Source: an uncultured Muribaculaceae bacterium (GTDB lineage: Bacteria; Bacteroidota; Bacteroidia; Bacteroidales; Muribaculaceae). Taken from it: a stretch of 64,000 nt of DNA. The notes beneath the pieces are model-generated. The model was not told the origin of the DNA. It made no database searches and worked only from the letters and a program-made list of their open reading frames with translations. The DNA is taken from the NCBI GenBank assembly GCA_910578035.1, contig CAJTOB010000006.1:1-64000 (forward strand), written 5' to 3'. Of this stretch, positions 1 through 7,560 are shown one piece after another (within the stretch, counting starts at the first letter, position 1; every line of letters begins with the position of its first letter). The position numbers were made by a program, and so were the translations under genes.

Positions 1-2
1 TC

Positions 3-485
3 TTATACGTCTATATCCCGCGCCAAGGCGGATAAAAAAGCCCTGAAGGTACTCTCGGAGGCTTCTTTCCCTGAAGCCTGCTGCCATGCCTCTTTCGCTT
101 TCTTCACGCTCTGCCTGTCGTTCTCTATGGCTTTGCGTACCGACTCTTCGTCCGAGCAGTCCATTATTGGCTTCCGACCCCGTCCGGAACGTGTTTCCAG
201 TCCTTTGATCCCTTCGGTCTTGAAGCGTTTCACCCAGGAATTGACTGATATATGGGTCATGTCGGTCTGTTCTCCAACCTGTTCCGAAGTCAGACCGGTG
301 GATTTCAGAAGCACTGCGCGACAGCGCATGCGGTATGCATGGCTCTTGCCTTGGCGAAAGCCTTCCTCTAATTGCAGACGTTGCTGTTCTGTCAGTGTAT
401 AACTTTGATTTTTGCGATAGCGTTGTGTCTTTGTGTAAATACACAAAGATACACAAAAATTTTGATATAAACTAATTTTCAACAT
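3..485 (-). CDS. IS630-family transposase, N-terminal part (OrfA)
   Basis: This 160-residue frame carries a helix-turn-helix DNA-binding region (about residues 30-120, including HISVNSWVKRF and GLETRSGRGRKP) typical of IS630/Tc1-type transposases. It lacks the catalytic DDE domain, which would follow in the next frame outside the window. The stop at 3-5 comes just after a run of six T on the coding strand (positions 36-31). A -1 shift there reads on as FIRLGAGYRRIR, which resembles the conserved IS630 junction, so a programmed frameshift is likelier than a broken gene. The first 20 or so residues look non-coding in character (repeats of TTTGTGTAT), so the true start is uncertain. Confidence 0.65.
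   Translation of the reverse strand: MLKISLYQNFCVSLCIYTKTQRYRKNQSYTLTEQQRLQLEEGFRQGKSHAYRMRCRAVLLKSTGLTSEQVGEQTDMTHISVNSWVKRFKTEGIKGLETRSGRGRKPIMDCSDEESVRKAIENDRQSVKKAKEAWQQASGKEASESTFRAFLSALARDIDV
428..449. repeat. Perfect palindrome near IS630 outer end
   Basis: Ten-base arms TCTTTGTGTA and TACACAAAGA are separated by AA. A second copy of TTTGTGTAT lies next to it. The palindrome falls in the presumed 5' region of the transposase frame, so it may be a transposase-binding or terminal region, or part of its promoter. Function is inferred only from position. Confidence 0.4.
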
Positions 486-531
486 CTACTTAATAGAAAC
501 ACCACATAGTATTAATAATGGGCGTAGATTA

Positions 532-1180
532 TATTGATAAGAGGGTAAACGGCGGGGCTGTGGCATGTTACGGCATCAATAATTTTTTGATATCATTTTG
601 ATAAAAACGGGATTTCTGTCTTATCAACATATCCCGGCAATTTTCTACACATTGTAATCATCATTTTCACGCCGGGGCCCGGCTATTCCGGGGGGCTCCT
701 TTTTGGCTCCCTGACCATCGTCTATCCACTTTTCAACACCCCTTATTTTTATTTTTGTCTTTATATCATTAAAAAAATTTTTTCAAAACAAGAATTCAAG
801 AGGAATAGTAAGGGGTGTTGATAAGTTTCATAACTTTTTCGGGCATCTCTTGTAATTATGACCTATTGTGCTTCCCTAAGGCGTTGTTTACAGTTTATCT
901 ACATGATAATGTTTTGAAATTAAGGGATTAGGTGCAGTTATTAACATAGTGTTGATAACTGCCGACGTTAATATTTTCATAACTTTCAGGCGTTGAAAAC
1001 CCTATATTTTTGGGTTGATAACTGCTTGAAACCGCTTTTGTAAAATCATAGGGTAAAAATTTGGATTTGAGGTACAGACCCTTGTATAGAGTCTCAGTTC
1101 TAAAATGCAAATTAAAGTTGCTGTCAGTTACAAAAAGCTATTTCAAGGTTTTCAACAGAGTTATCAACAACTGTTGATGA
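532..1180. other. oriC: Candidate chromosomal replication origin (DnaA-box-like cluster)
   Basis: The stretch from 486 to 1231 holds no convincing gene. It contains four exact copies of the 9-mer TTATCAACA: 621-629 and 1161-1169 on the plus strand, 816-824 and 950-958 on the minus strand. One-mismatch copies lie at 532-540, 596-604, 730-738, 895-903, 938-946, 1013-1021, 1149-1157 and 1172-1180. The 9-mer differs by one base from the E. coli DnaA box TTATCCACA. A very AT-rich block at 742-789 could be the unwinding element. A single 9-mer is expected about 0.005 times in 700 bp on both strands at even base composition, so the cluster is not chance. dnaA itself is not in the window, which is common in this phylum. 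A DnaA-titrating or other regulatory region is the main alternative. Confidence 0.6.
733..821. repeat. 13-bp inverted repeat flanking AT-rich block
   Basis: Arms 733-745 (TCAACACCCCTTA) and 809-821 are perfect reverse complements and enclose the most AT-rich part of the origin-like region. Each arm overlaps a DnaA-box-like sequence (730-738 and 816-824) in opposite orientation. Confidence 0.6.
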
Positions 1181-1181
1181 A

Positions 1182-1213
1182 TTTGGCTACATGCCACTTT
1201 TTGAGTACTTTTG
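1182..1213 (+). promoter_or_regulatory. Bacteroidetes-type promoter for the LRR gene
   Basis: TTTG at 1182-1185 and TACTTTTG at 1206-1213 are separated by 20 nt, matching the -33/-7 consensus TTTG, 19-21 nt, TAnnTTTG. The expected transcription start near 1220 rules out the TTG codon at 1211 as the gene start and supports the ATG at 1226 or 1232. Confidence 0.75.
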
Positions 1214-1231
1214 TGTGCAAAACTTATGTTG

Positions 1232-2641
1232 ATGAAACGTATTTTAGTACTATCTATAATTTCGGGAAGTGTGCTCGCAGTTCATGGCATCACCGTGGAG
1301 TGCGAGGCCGGTTTCCTCGGCACTAAAATAAGTAATCCGGAGACAGTGTCGGAACTTGTGCTGAGAGGCTCGGCCGATGCTTCCGATTTTTATTTTATAG
1401 AGCGTTCGATGCCCGGTCTGCGAAGTCTCGATATGTCGGGTCTGCGGATTGTGGCATATAACGGCGCACCTCTGGGAGCCCTTAGCAGCTACAAGGCCGG
1501 TGAGATTCCGGCAGCCGTGTTTGCTGGTTCGGAAATAACGGATATAGTTCTTCCGGCTGAATGCTCAATAGGTGATTTTGCTTTTTCCGGCAGCCGCATA
1601 TCTGAAATTTCTTTGCCTGCGGGCGCAAGCGTCGGAGAGGGTGCTTTCTATCAGTGCCGGCAGCTGAAGTCTGTTACTTTTGCGCCGGACCTTTCTATAG
1701 GACATAGCGCTTTCCGCGATTGTGCGGCACTTGCCACTGTCGTAGGTTCTGAAAGTTTAAAAGAGATTCCTGCGCGTGCGTTTGAAGGGTGTGTGTCGCT
1801 TGAAAAATTCTCGTTTGGACCGGCTTTGCGGTCGGTAGGGGAGAGTGCCTTTTCCGGGAGTTCTCTGAAAACCGCCGATATGAGCGCCTGTTCGCAGCTC
1901 GACAGTCTTGGAGCCTGGGCTTTCGCAGGCGATACTTCTCTTGAAAAGTTTATGGCACCTTCTCACCTCGACAATATAGGAAAAGGTATCTTTTTCGAGT
2001 GTGGAGCGCTTGCAGAGGTAGTGCTGCCCGATGGTATTTCAGAATTGCCGGCATATGCGTTTAAAGATGTGACAGCAATGGAATCGAGCGTCATTTTACC
2101 TGAAAATATTGTTTCAATAGGCGAATACGCACTTATGGGAGCCTCGTCTGTCACAAGCGTCGAGCTGCCCGGAAGTCTCGAGACTATAGGTCATGGGGCA
2201 ATGGAGGGCATGTCGTCGCTTAACTCTGTAGATGCTCTTTCGCTGCTGTCTGTGCCGGCGCTCGGAGAAGACGTGTGGGCCGGAGTGGCTCAGAAAAATG
2301 TGGTTCTCAATGTAGACCCCTCCATGCAGGAAGCATTCGAGAGTACGCCACAGTGGCAGGAATTCAGCATTCAGGGCACTTCGACATCGTCTGCGATACC
2401 GGTTGCAGGCGAAAGTAAAATCCGCGTCGCCTCAGACGGTCATATGTTGATAGTCCAAAGCATAGGAGCCGCTATCAACAGTATCCTCATATGCGATATT
2501 GCCGGTAAATATATCTTCACAAAATCAGGCATACAGGCCGATATGATAAGAATAGACATGTCGGCCCATGATACGGCCGTTTATATTATAGACTGCACCC
2601 TTTCCGACGGAACACGCGGATCGGCTAAAATACTTCGCTAA
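1232..2641 (+). CDS. BspA-like leucine-rich repeat surface protein
   Basis: A 469-residue secreted protein starting at the ATG that gives a signal peptide (MKRILVLSIISGSVLAVHG). An alternative ATG lies two codons upstream. Residues of about 90-370 form BspA/LRR_5-type repeats with recurring IG..AF..C..L..V/I patterns. The last roughly 75 residues look like a T9SS-type C-terminal sorting domain rich in beta strands, ending SAKILR. LRR_5 proteins are usually surface-exposed and bind host or bacterial ligands; the ligand here cannot be told. It has its own promoter and is followed 3 nt later by trmB, an unusual partner, so trmB may be transcribed from the same promoter. Confidence 0.75.
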   Translation: MKRILVLSIISGSVLAVHGITVECEAGFLGTKISNPETVSELVLRGSADASDFYFIERSMPGLRSLDMSGLRIVAYNGAPLGALSSYKAGEIPAAVFAGSEITDIVLPAECSIGDFAFSGSRISEISLPAGASVGEGAFYQCRQLKSVTFAPDLSIGHSAFRDCAALATVVGSESLKEIPARAFEGCVSLEKFSFGPALRSVGESAFSGSSLKTADMSACSQLDSLGAWAFAGDTSLEKFMAPSHLDNIGKGIFFECGALAEVVLPDGISELPAYAFKDVTAMESSVILPENIVSIGEYALMGASSVTSVELPGSLETIGHGAMEGMSSLNSVDALSLLSVPALGEDVWAGVAQKNVVLNVDPSMQEAFESTPQWQEFSIQGTSTSSAIPVAGESKIRVASDGHMLIVQSIGAAINSILICDIAGKYIFTKSGIQADMIRIDMSAHDTAVYIIDCTLSDGTRGSAKILR

Positions 2642-2644
2642 AAA

Positions 2645-3406
2645 ATGGGTAAGAACAAACTTAAAAAATTTGCGGAGATGAAGACCATAGACCTGGTCTT
2701 CCAGTATCCTTTTTCACGTCTGAAAGAGGAAGGTTTTCCTCTGCGCGGTAATTGGAGAAGCGATTTCTTCGGAAACGATAATCCTATAGTGCTCGAACTC
2801 GGGTGCGGAAAAGGTGAATATACCGTGGGGCTTGCCCGGCAATTTCCCGACCGCAACTTCATCGGCATTGATATAAAGGGAGCCCGCATGTGGACAGGCG
2901 CCTGCCAGGCACGCGACGCCGGCATGAAAAATGTGGCCTTTATCCGCACGTCGATAGAACTTCTTGAGAGCTTTTTCGCTCCTGAAGAGGTCGATGAAAT
3001 ATGGATTACTTTCCCCGACCCGCAGATGAAGAAAGTGCGCAAGCGCCTCACCGGCACACGCTTCATAGAGCTATACCGCCATGTGAGCCGCCCCGGGGGT
3101 ATTGTCAATCTCAAGACCGACAGCCCTTTTCTATACGCATATACGAGCATGATGGCTGCCCACAACGGCCTCGAAGCGCTCGAGTCTACCGAAGACCTCT
3201 ATGCCACCATCGCTCCTGATAATCCTATACTCAATATCCGCACCCACTACGAAAACCAGTGGCTCGACCGCGGCCTTACTATCAAATACATAAAATTTCC
3301 TCTCGGCGAATCGCCCCTTTCAGAGCCGCCCGGTGCAGAAGAACTCGAGCACGACACCTACCGCAGCTACTCGCGCGGCTACATTCAGATGCCCGATATG
3401 CTATAG
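2645..3406 (+). CDS. trmB: tRNA (guanine-N7-)-methyltransferase
   Basis: TrmB uses S-adenosylmethionine to methylate N7 of G46 in the tRNA variable loop. The 253-residue protein has the SAM-binding motif ELGCGKG at residues 51-57 and the family motif FPDPQ at 123-127, followed by a basic segment (KKVRKR) for tRNA contact. Length and architecture fit the family, with a somewhat long C-terminal tail (ending RGYIQMPDML) of the kind seen in Bacteroidetes homologues. The gene begins 3 nt after the LRR gene, so the two may be cotranscribed. It is followed by a hairpin-forming heptamer repeat array. Confidence 0.93.
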   Translation: MGKNKLKKFAEMKTIDLVFQYPFSRLKEEGFPLRGNWRSDFFGNDNPIVLELGCGKGEYTVGLARQFPDRNFIGIDIKGARMWTGACQARDAGMKNVAFIRTSIELLESFFAPEEVDEIWITFPDPQMKKVRKRLTGTRFIELYRHVSRPGGIVNLKTDSPFLYAYTSMMAAHNGLEALESTEDLYATIAPDNPILNIRTHYENQWLDRGLTIKYIKFPLGESPLSEPPGAEELEHDTYRSYSRGYIQMPDML

Positions 3407-3410
3407 TGAC

Positions 3411-3508
3411 AAATTAGAAGTTAGTAGTTAGAAGTTAGTAGTTTAAACTTCTAATTTCTATCTTCTAACTCCTAACTCCATAATTTCCTAACCTCCTAAC
3501 CTCCTGAC
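3411..3508. repeat. Inverted heptamer repeat array (TTAGNAG)
   Basis: Four head-to-tail heptamers occupy 3414-3441: TTAGAAG, TTAGTAG, TTAGAAG, TTAGTAG. They are followed by the same motif in inverse orientation (CTTCTAA, CTCCTAA, CCTCCTAA) to 3508. Arms 3411-3422 and 3446-3457 are perfect 12-bp complements, so the whole tract can fold back. It fills the gap between trmB and mrp, ending 2 nt before the mrp ATG. Similar tracts occur at 12651, 45525 and 53930. Confidence 0.8.
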
Positions 3509-3510
3509 AT

Positions 3511-4608
3511 ATGGATTTGTATCCTAAACTGATAACAGATGCCCTTGCAACGGTGCGCTATCCCGGTTCGGGCAAAAATATAGTCGAGCTCGATATGGTT
3601 GAAGACGATATACGCATTGCCGGAAACCATGTGAGTTTCACCATAATCTTCGACAAGGCAACAGACCCCTTCAAAGCCTCCTTGCTCAAAACTGCCGAGG
3701 CGGCCATAAAGCATGCCGCACCCGGCGCAGAGGTCGAAATCAACACATTGGTGCGCCATGCCGCTCCTGTTGTGGAGAAAGCGCCGGTACTTCCCGGCGT
3801 GAAAAATATTGTGGCCGTATCGTCGGGCAAAGGCGGTGTCGGCAAATCGACCGTAGCGGCCAATCTCGCTGTGGCTCTCGCAGCCGAAGGCTACAAAGTG
3901 GGCCTTCTCGACGCCGATATCTTCGGTCCGTCGGTGCCAAAGATGTTCGGTCTCGAAAATGCAGAGCTGTATATGCACGAAGTCGATGGCCGCAACCTTA
4001 TAATCCCGGCTGAGCGCTATGGCGTCAAGGTGCTGTCTATCGGGTTTGTGATAGACCCGGCGAGTGCTGCCGTATGGCGCGGCGCCATGGCCTCCAATGC
4101 TCTCAAACAGCTCATCGAGCAGGCCGACTGGGGCGAACTCGACTATTTCCTCATCGACATGCCTCCCGGCACAAGCGACATTCATCTTACCCTCGTGCAG
4201 ACTCTTGGCATAAGCGGCGCTGTCGTGGTTACTACTCCCCAGCAGGTTGCTCTGGCCGATGCCCGCAAAGGCATAGCCATGTTCCGCGACTCTAAAATCA
4301 ACGTGCCTGTGCTCGGTCTGGTCGACAATATGGCATGGTTCACTCCCGAAAAGCACCCCGACGAGCGCTATTTCCTCTTCGGCGACGATGCCAATGTCGA
4401 TGCCCTCGCGGCCGAATACTCCGTGCCCGTGCTTGCCCGCATTCCGCTTGTGGCTGCAGTGGGCGAGCATTCCGATGCCGGCAAGCCCATAGCTCTCGAG
4501 AATACTATGTCGGCCCAGGCTTTCGTACACCTTGCCCGTGAGGTGGTCGATGCCGTCGACCGCCGTAACGACACTCTTCCTCCTACAGAAAAAGTGCATA
4601 CGAAATGA
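3511..4608 (+). CDS. mrp: Mrp/NBP35-family iron-sulfur cluster carrier ATPase
   Basis: A 365-residue P-loop ATPase of the Mrp/ApbC family, which carries and transfers Fe-S clusters to apoproteins in the cytoplasm. An N-terminal FeS_assembly_P (DUF59-like) domain spans about residues 1-85. It is followed by the deviant Walker A motif SSGKGGVGKST near residue 110 and DMPPGTSDIHLT near 215. The usual CxxC cluster motif after NMAWF is absent; the sequence there reads TPEKHPDERYFLFG. This is discussed under findings. It overlaps aroQ by 4 nt (ATGA), pointing to translational coupling in an operon running to at least 7492. Confidence 0.9.
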   Translation: MDLYPKLITDALATVRYPGSGKNIVELDMVEDDIRIAGNHVSFTIIFDKATDPFKASLLKTAEAAIKHAAPGAEVEINTLVRHAAPVVEKAPVLPGVKNIVAVSSGKGGVGKSTVAANLAVALAAEGYKVGLLDADIFGPSVPKMFGLENAELYMHEVDGRNLIIPAERYGVKVLSIGFVIDPASAAVWRGAMASNALKQLIEQADWGELDYFLIDMPPGTSDIHLTLVQTLGISGAVVVTTPQQVALADARKGIAMFRDSKINVPVLGLVDNMAWFTPEKHPDERYFLFGDDANVDALAAEYSVPVLARIPLVAAVGEHSDAGKPIALENTMSAQAFVHLAREVVDAVDRRNDTLPPTEKVHTK

Positions 4609-5048
4609 AAAAGAGAGTACTTGTGCTCAATGGCCCCAATCTGAATCTGCTCGGACGGCGCGATCCGACCCATTATGGCTCCATGACTATGGAAACCATA
4701 CTCGAGGGGCTGCGCAGCCGTTTTCCGCAGATTGATATAGAGTATTTCCAGAGCAACTGCGAGGGTGCGCTTATAGACCGCATACACTCCGAAGGCTTCA
4801 GTGAAGATATGCTCGGCATTGTCCTGAACGCGGGTGCATATACTCACACCTCGCTTGCCATCGCCGATGCCATCGAGGCCGTGACGGTGCCTGTGGTGGA
4901 GGTCCATCTGAGCAATGTCTTTGCCCGCGAGGAAATACGCCGCCGTTCGATGATTGCGCCGGTATGCGCCGGCTCCATATCGGGCTTCGGCGCCGGTTCA
5001 TATGCATTGGGCATACAGGCTCTCATAGACAGAAATCATGAAGATTAA
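4605..5048 (+). CDS. aroQ: 3-dehydroquinate dehydratase, type II
   Basis: AroQ removes water from 3-dehydroquinate to give 3-dehydroshikimate, the third step of aromatic amino acid and chorismate synthesis. The 147-residue length fits the dodecameric type II class. Visible family features are NGPNLNLLGRRDP at 9-21, the catalytic tyrosine Y24, and the catalytic histidine H101 in EVHLSNVFAREEIRR. The start overlaps the mrp stop by 4 nt and the stop overlaps the next gene's start by 11 nt. No other shikimate gene is nearby, so its operon partners are not pathway partners. Confidence 0.95.
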   Translation: MKKRVLVLNGPNLNLLGRRDPTHYGSMTMETILEGLRSRFPQIDIEYFQSNCEGALIDRIHSEGFSEDMLGIVLNAGAYTHTSLAIADAIEAVTVPVVEVHLSNVFAREEIRRRSMIAPVCAGSISGFGAGSYALGIQALIDRNHED

Positions 5049-6198
5049 GGGCGGAGAAGCCATGCTTGTAGGCATGGACGGCAAACGCGCCGTAGAAAAC
5101 AATACGGGCCTGGGCAACTACAGCCGATATGCCCTCAATATGATGTCGATGGCCTTTCCCGGCACTCGTTTCAGGCTATATGCGCCCCGCGAGAAATCCA
5201 ACGACCGCTTAGACCCTCTGCTGGCGCGCGAGAATGTGGATATAAGTTATGCGCGCACGAGTTTCGGCGCTGCCGGACGTGCGTTGTGGCGCACTGTCGA
5301 CATGCCCGTGACCCTCGGCAACGACGGTGTGTCGGTCTATCACGGCCTTTCAAACGAATTGCCACTGACGATAGGCCGGGTATGCCCCTCCGTAGTGACA
5401 ATACACGATATCATATATCGCCGCTGCCCCGAAGACTATACAGCCATAGACCGCCGTCTATACGATTTCAAATATCGCCGCTCGGCCCGCATAGCAACAC
5501 GCGTCATCGCCATCAGCGAGTGCACCCGCCGGGACCTCATTTCAGACTATCAGATATCTCCCGATAAGATTGATGTGATATATCAGGGAATAGACCCTGT
5601 TTTCACGCTTGAAATCCCTACGGTGAAGCGCCAGGAAATACGGGCGAAATACGGCCTGCCGGAGACATACATAGCCTGTGTCGGCACCGTGCAGCCGCGT
5701 AAGAACCAGCTCCTTGCAGTGCGTGCGCTCGCAAAGTTGGCCGCCGGCGTGAAGCTCGTCATCGTAGGCCGCATGAGCGGCGACTATGGTACTAAAGTGA
5801 AGGCTGAGATAGCGCGTCTGGGGCTCGCCGACCGCGTTATGCACCTCGAAGGCATTCCTTTTGCCGATATTCCCGCTATCTATGCCGACGCCGTGCTCAG
5901 CGTCTATCCCTCGCGCTACGAGGGCTTCGGACTCCCTGTGGTTGAGTCTATCACAGTAGGCACGCCGGTAATTGCCGCCACAGGCTCCTGTCTCGAAGAG
6001 GCCGGAGGCGACGGCGCCGTATATATAAATCCCGACGATGCCGACGCTCTTGCACACGAGGCATTACATATAATCGACGACCGTATTTTCCGCGACAAAC
6101 TTGTGCGCCACGGTCAGCGACATGTCAAAAAATTTTCGGCCGACAATTTCGCCAAAGCCACGATGGCGGCCTACAATAAAGCTATACTCGCTTTCTGA
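5038..6198 (+). CDS. Glycosyltransferase family 4 protein
   Basis: A 386-residue GT-B-fold glycosyltransferase of the GT4 type. It transfers a sugar from a nucleotide-sugar donor to an unknown acceptor. The C-terminal half contains the donor-binding stretch CVGTVQPRKNQ and the E-x7-E motif EGFGLPVVE near residue 300. The N-terminal acceptor domain includes VTIHDIIYRRCP. An alternative ATG lies at 5062. It overlaps aroQ and is followed 2 nt later by the epimerase-like gene, so the pair may work together on a surface or lipid-linked glycan. Donor and acceptor cannot be assigned from sequence. Confidence 0.87.
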   Translation: MKIKGGEAMLVGMDGKRAVENNTGLGNYSRYALNMMSMAFPGTRFRLYAPREKSNDRLDPLLARENVDISYARTSFGAAGRALWRTVDMPVTLGNDGVSVYHGLSNELPLTIGRVCPSVVTIHDIIYRRCPEDYTAIDRRLYDFKYRRSARIATRVIAISECTRRDLISDYQISPDKIDVIYQGIDPVFTLEIPTVKRQEIRAKYGLPETYIACVGTVQPRKNQLLAVRALAKLAAGVKLVIVGRMSGDYGTKVKAEIARLGLADRVMHLEGIPFADIPAIYADAVLSVYPSRYEGFGLPVVESITVGTPVIAATGSCLEEAGGDGAVYINPDDADALAHEALHIIDDRIFRDKLVRHGQRHVKKFSADNFAKATMAAYNKAILAF

Positions 6199-6200
6199 TT

Positions 6201-7226
6201 ATGGAAGAAAAGAAAAAAACGCTCCTTGTGGTAGGTGCCGGCGGTTTTATCGGCGGTTTCATTGCCTCCGAGGGTCTGCGACGCGGATTTGATGTCTGGG
6301 CCGGTGTGCGCGAATCCACGTCACGGCGCTATCTCGCCGACCCGGCTCTGCATTTCGCCGTGTTCGACTACGACGAGCCTGCGACGCTTCTCGAACAGAT
6401 ACAAAGCACCGCTCCCGAAGGCGGCTGGGATTATATAATATATAATCTCGGCGCAACAAAATGTGCCAATTTCGGCGATTTCAACCGCATTAACTTCAAC
6501 TATCTGCGCAATTTCTGCGAGGCGCTTCTCGGAGCCGGAATGATGCCGCGGCGTTTCCTCTTCATGAGCTCGCTAAGCGCTCTTGGAAATGCCGATTATC
6601 TCGACTACGGCCCCATCACATCTGCAACCATACCCAAGCCAAACACGCGCTACGGTCTGTCGAAAATCAAGGCCGAGACATGGCTCGAGACACACCCCGA
6701 CATTCCATGGACCATCTTCCGCCCGACGGGTGTCTACGGCCCCCATGAGCAAGACTATCTGATGATGATAAAGAGCATCGACTCGCGCTTCGACTTCGGT
6801 GTGGGCTATAAGAAACAGCTCCTTACGTTCATATATGTATCCGACCTTGTCGGCGCCATGTTCGACGCCATAGAGTCTTCCGCAACCCTGCATAAGAAAT
6901 ATATCATCAGCGAGCCCCGGGCCTATACTCAGAGCGAATTCCGCACCCTGGTAGCCCGCGCGCTCGGCAAGAAGTTTGTGATACCAGTCAAGTTGCCTCT
7001 GTGGGCGGGCTACATAGCTTCTGTCGTTGCCGAAAAATGGGGCGCGATACGTCTCAAACCCTCCACTCTCAACCGCGACAAGTTCAAAATCATGCGCCAG
7101 CGCAACTGGAACTGTTCCGTAGACGATGCCGTGCGCGATTTCGACTTCCATGCCGACTATCCCCTCGAACGCGGCATAGCCGAGACCGTAAAGGCATATC
7201 TGGCTGAAAAAACATCTAAAAAATGA
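6201..7226 (+). CDS. NAD-dependent epimerase/dehydratase family protein (extended SDR)
   Basis: A 341-residue extended short-chain dehydrogenase/reductase. The nucleotide-binding motif GAGGFIG lies at residues 12-18, the active-site Y151 and K155 lie in YGLSKIK, and serines at 123-126 supply the catalytic serine. FRPTGVYGPHEQD is the conserved segment after the active site. Such enzymes modify nucleotide sugars or related substrates; the exact reaction is unknown. It sits between a glycosyltransferase and a small membrane protein in the same operon and overlaps the latter by 4 nt. Confidence 0.85.
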   Translation: MEEKKKTLLVVGAGGFIGGFIASEGLRRGFDVWAGVRESTSRRYLADPALHFAVFDYDEPATLLEQIQSTAPEGGWDYIIYNLGATKCANFGDFNRINFNYLRNFCEALLGAGMMPRRFLFMSSLSALGNADYLDYGPITSATIPKPNTRYGLSKIKAETWLETHPDIPWTIFRPTGVYGPHEQDYLMMIKSIDSRFDFGVGYKKQLLTFIYVSDLVGAMFDAIESSATLHKKYIISEPRAYTQSEFRTLVARALGKKFVIPVKLPLWAGYIASVVAEKWGAIRLKPSTLNRDKFKIMRQRNWNCSVDDAVRDFDFHADYPLERGIAETVKAYLAEKTSKK

Positions 7227-7492
7227 GCGGAAAGTACAGCGATATGCCCCTGTGGGCCAAGATTCTAATAATAGTCTCTGCCCTGCCCGTCTTCTCCTAT
7301 CCTTGGCTTCTTGCCAATGCCGGCGATGACAGCGAAACGCGCACATTCCTATGGCTATACCCAATATATGTGCTCGTGTCGGCAGTCTGCGCATGGCTCT
7401 GCTGGCCCGACCGCCGCGAAATATCCTGGATTCTCATCGTCCTCATGCTCCTCACCCACGCCGCGATGCTCTATCTAACTAATAATTTATAG
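7223..7492 (+). CDS. Small integral membrane protein
   Basis: An 89-residue protein that I do not recognise. It has three predicted membrane segments at about residues 10-28, 42-60 and 66-85. The start codon overlaps the stop of the upstream SDR gene (ATGA), strong evidence that it is a real gene translated from the same mRNA. The hydrophilic loop carrying DDSETR lies between segments one and two. It may be an accessory of the envelope-glycan genes before it, but no function can be read from sequence. Confidence 0.7.
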   Translation: MSGKYSDMPLWAKILIIVSALPVFSYPWLLANAGDDSETRTFLWLYPIYVLVSAVCAWLCWPDRREISWILIVLMLLTHAAMLYLTNNL

Positions 7493-7560
7493 CCGGACTA
7501 AAGCCTTAAGCGCAGACAGACCTTTGTTTGTGTTTAGAGTTTTAGCACGAAAAAGAGAAA

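Larger units (their letters stand above)
1..485 (-). mobile_element. IS630-family insertion sequence, partial (cut by window start)
   Basis: The only recognisable content is the first part of a two-part IS630-type transposase on the minus strand. The rest of the element lies to the left of the window. The outer end near position 485-540 cannot be fixed because the opposite terminal inverted repeat is not visible. IS630 elements insert at TA and duplicate it; several TA dinucleotides lie between 480 and 540. Its position directly beside the origin-like region suggests insertion into non-coding DNA. Confidence 0.6.

Noticed and set aside
1..485. Calling the IS630 gene a simple pseudogene
   Set aside because: The stop follows a classic slippery run and the -1 frame continues with a family-like sequence, so programmed frameshifting is the better reading until the left flank is seen.
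928..1110. 60-residue minus-strand frame inside the origin-like region
   Set aside because: No family resemblance, low-complexity composition, overlaps three DnaA-like boxes and has no promoter.
3411..3508. CRISPR-like array
   Set aside because: Units are 7 bases with no unique spacers and inverse symmetry; no cas genes are nearby.
3496..4599. Long minus-strand frame (367 codons) opposite mrp
   Set aside because: It mirrors the mrp codons exactly; His/Cys-rich composition with no domain pattern is typical of an antisense shadow in G+C-rich genes.
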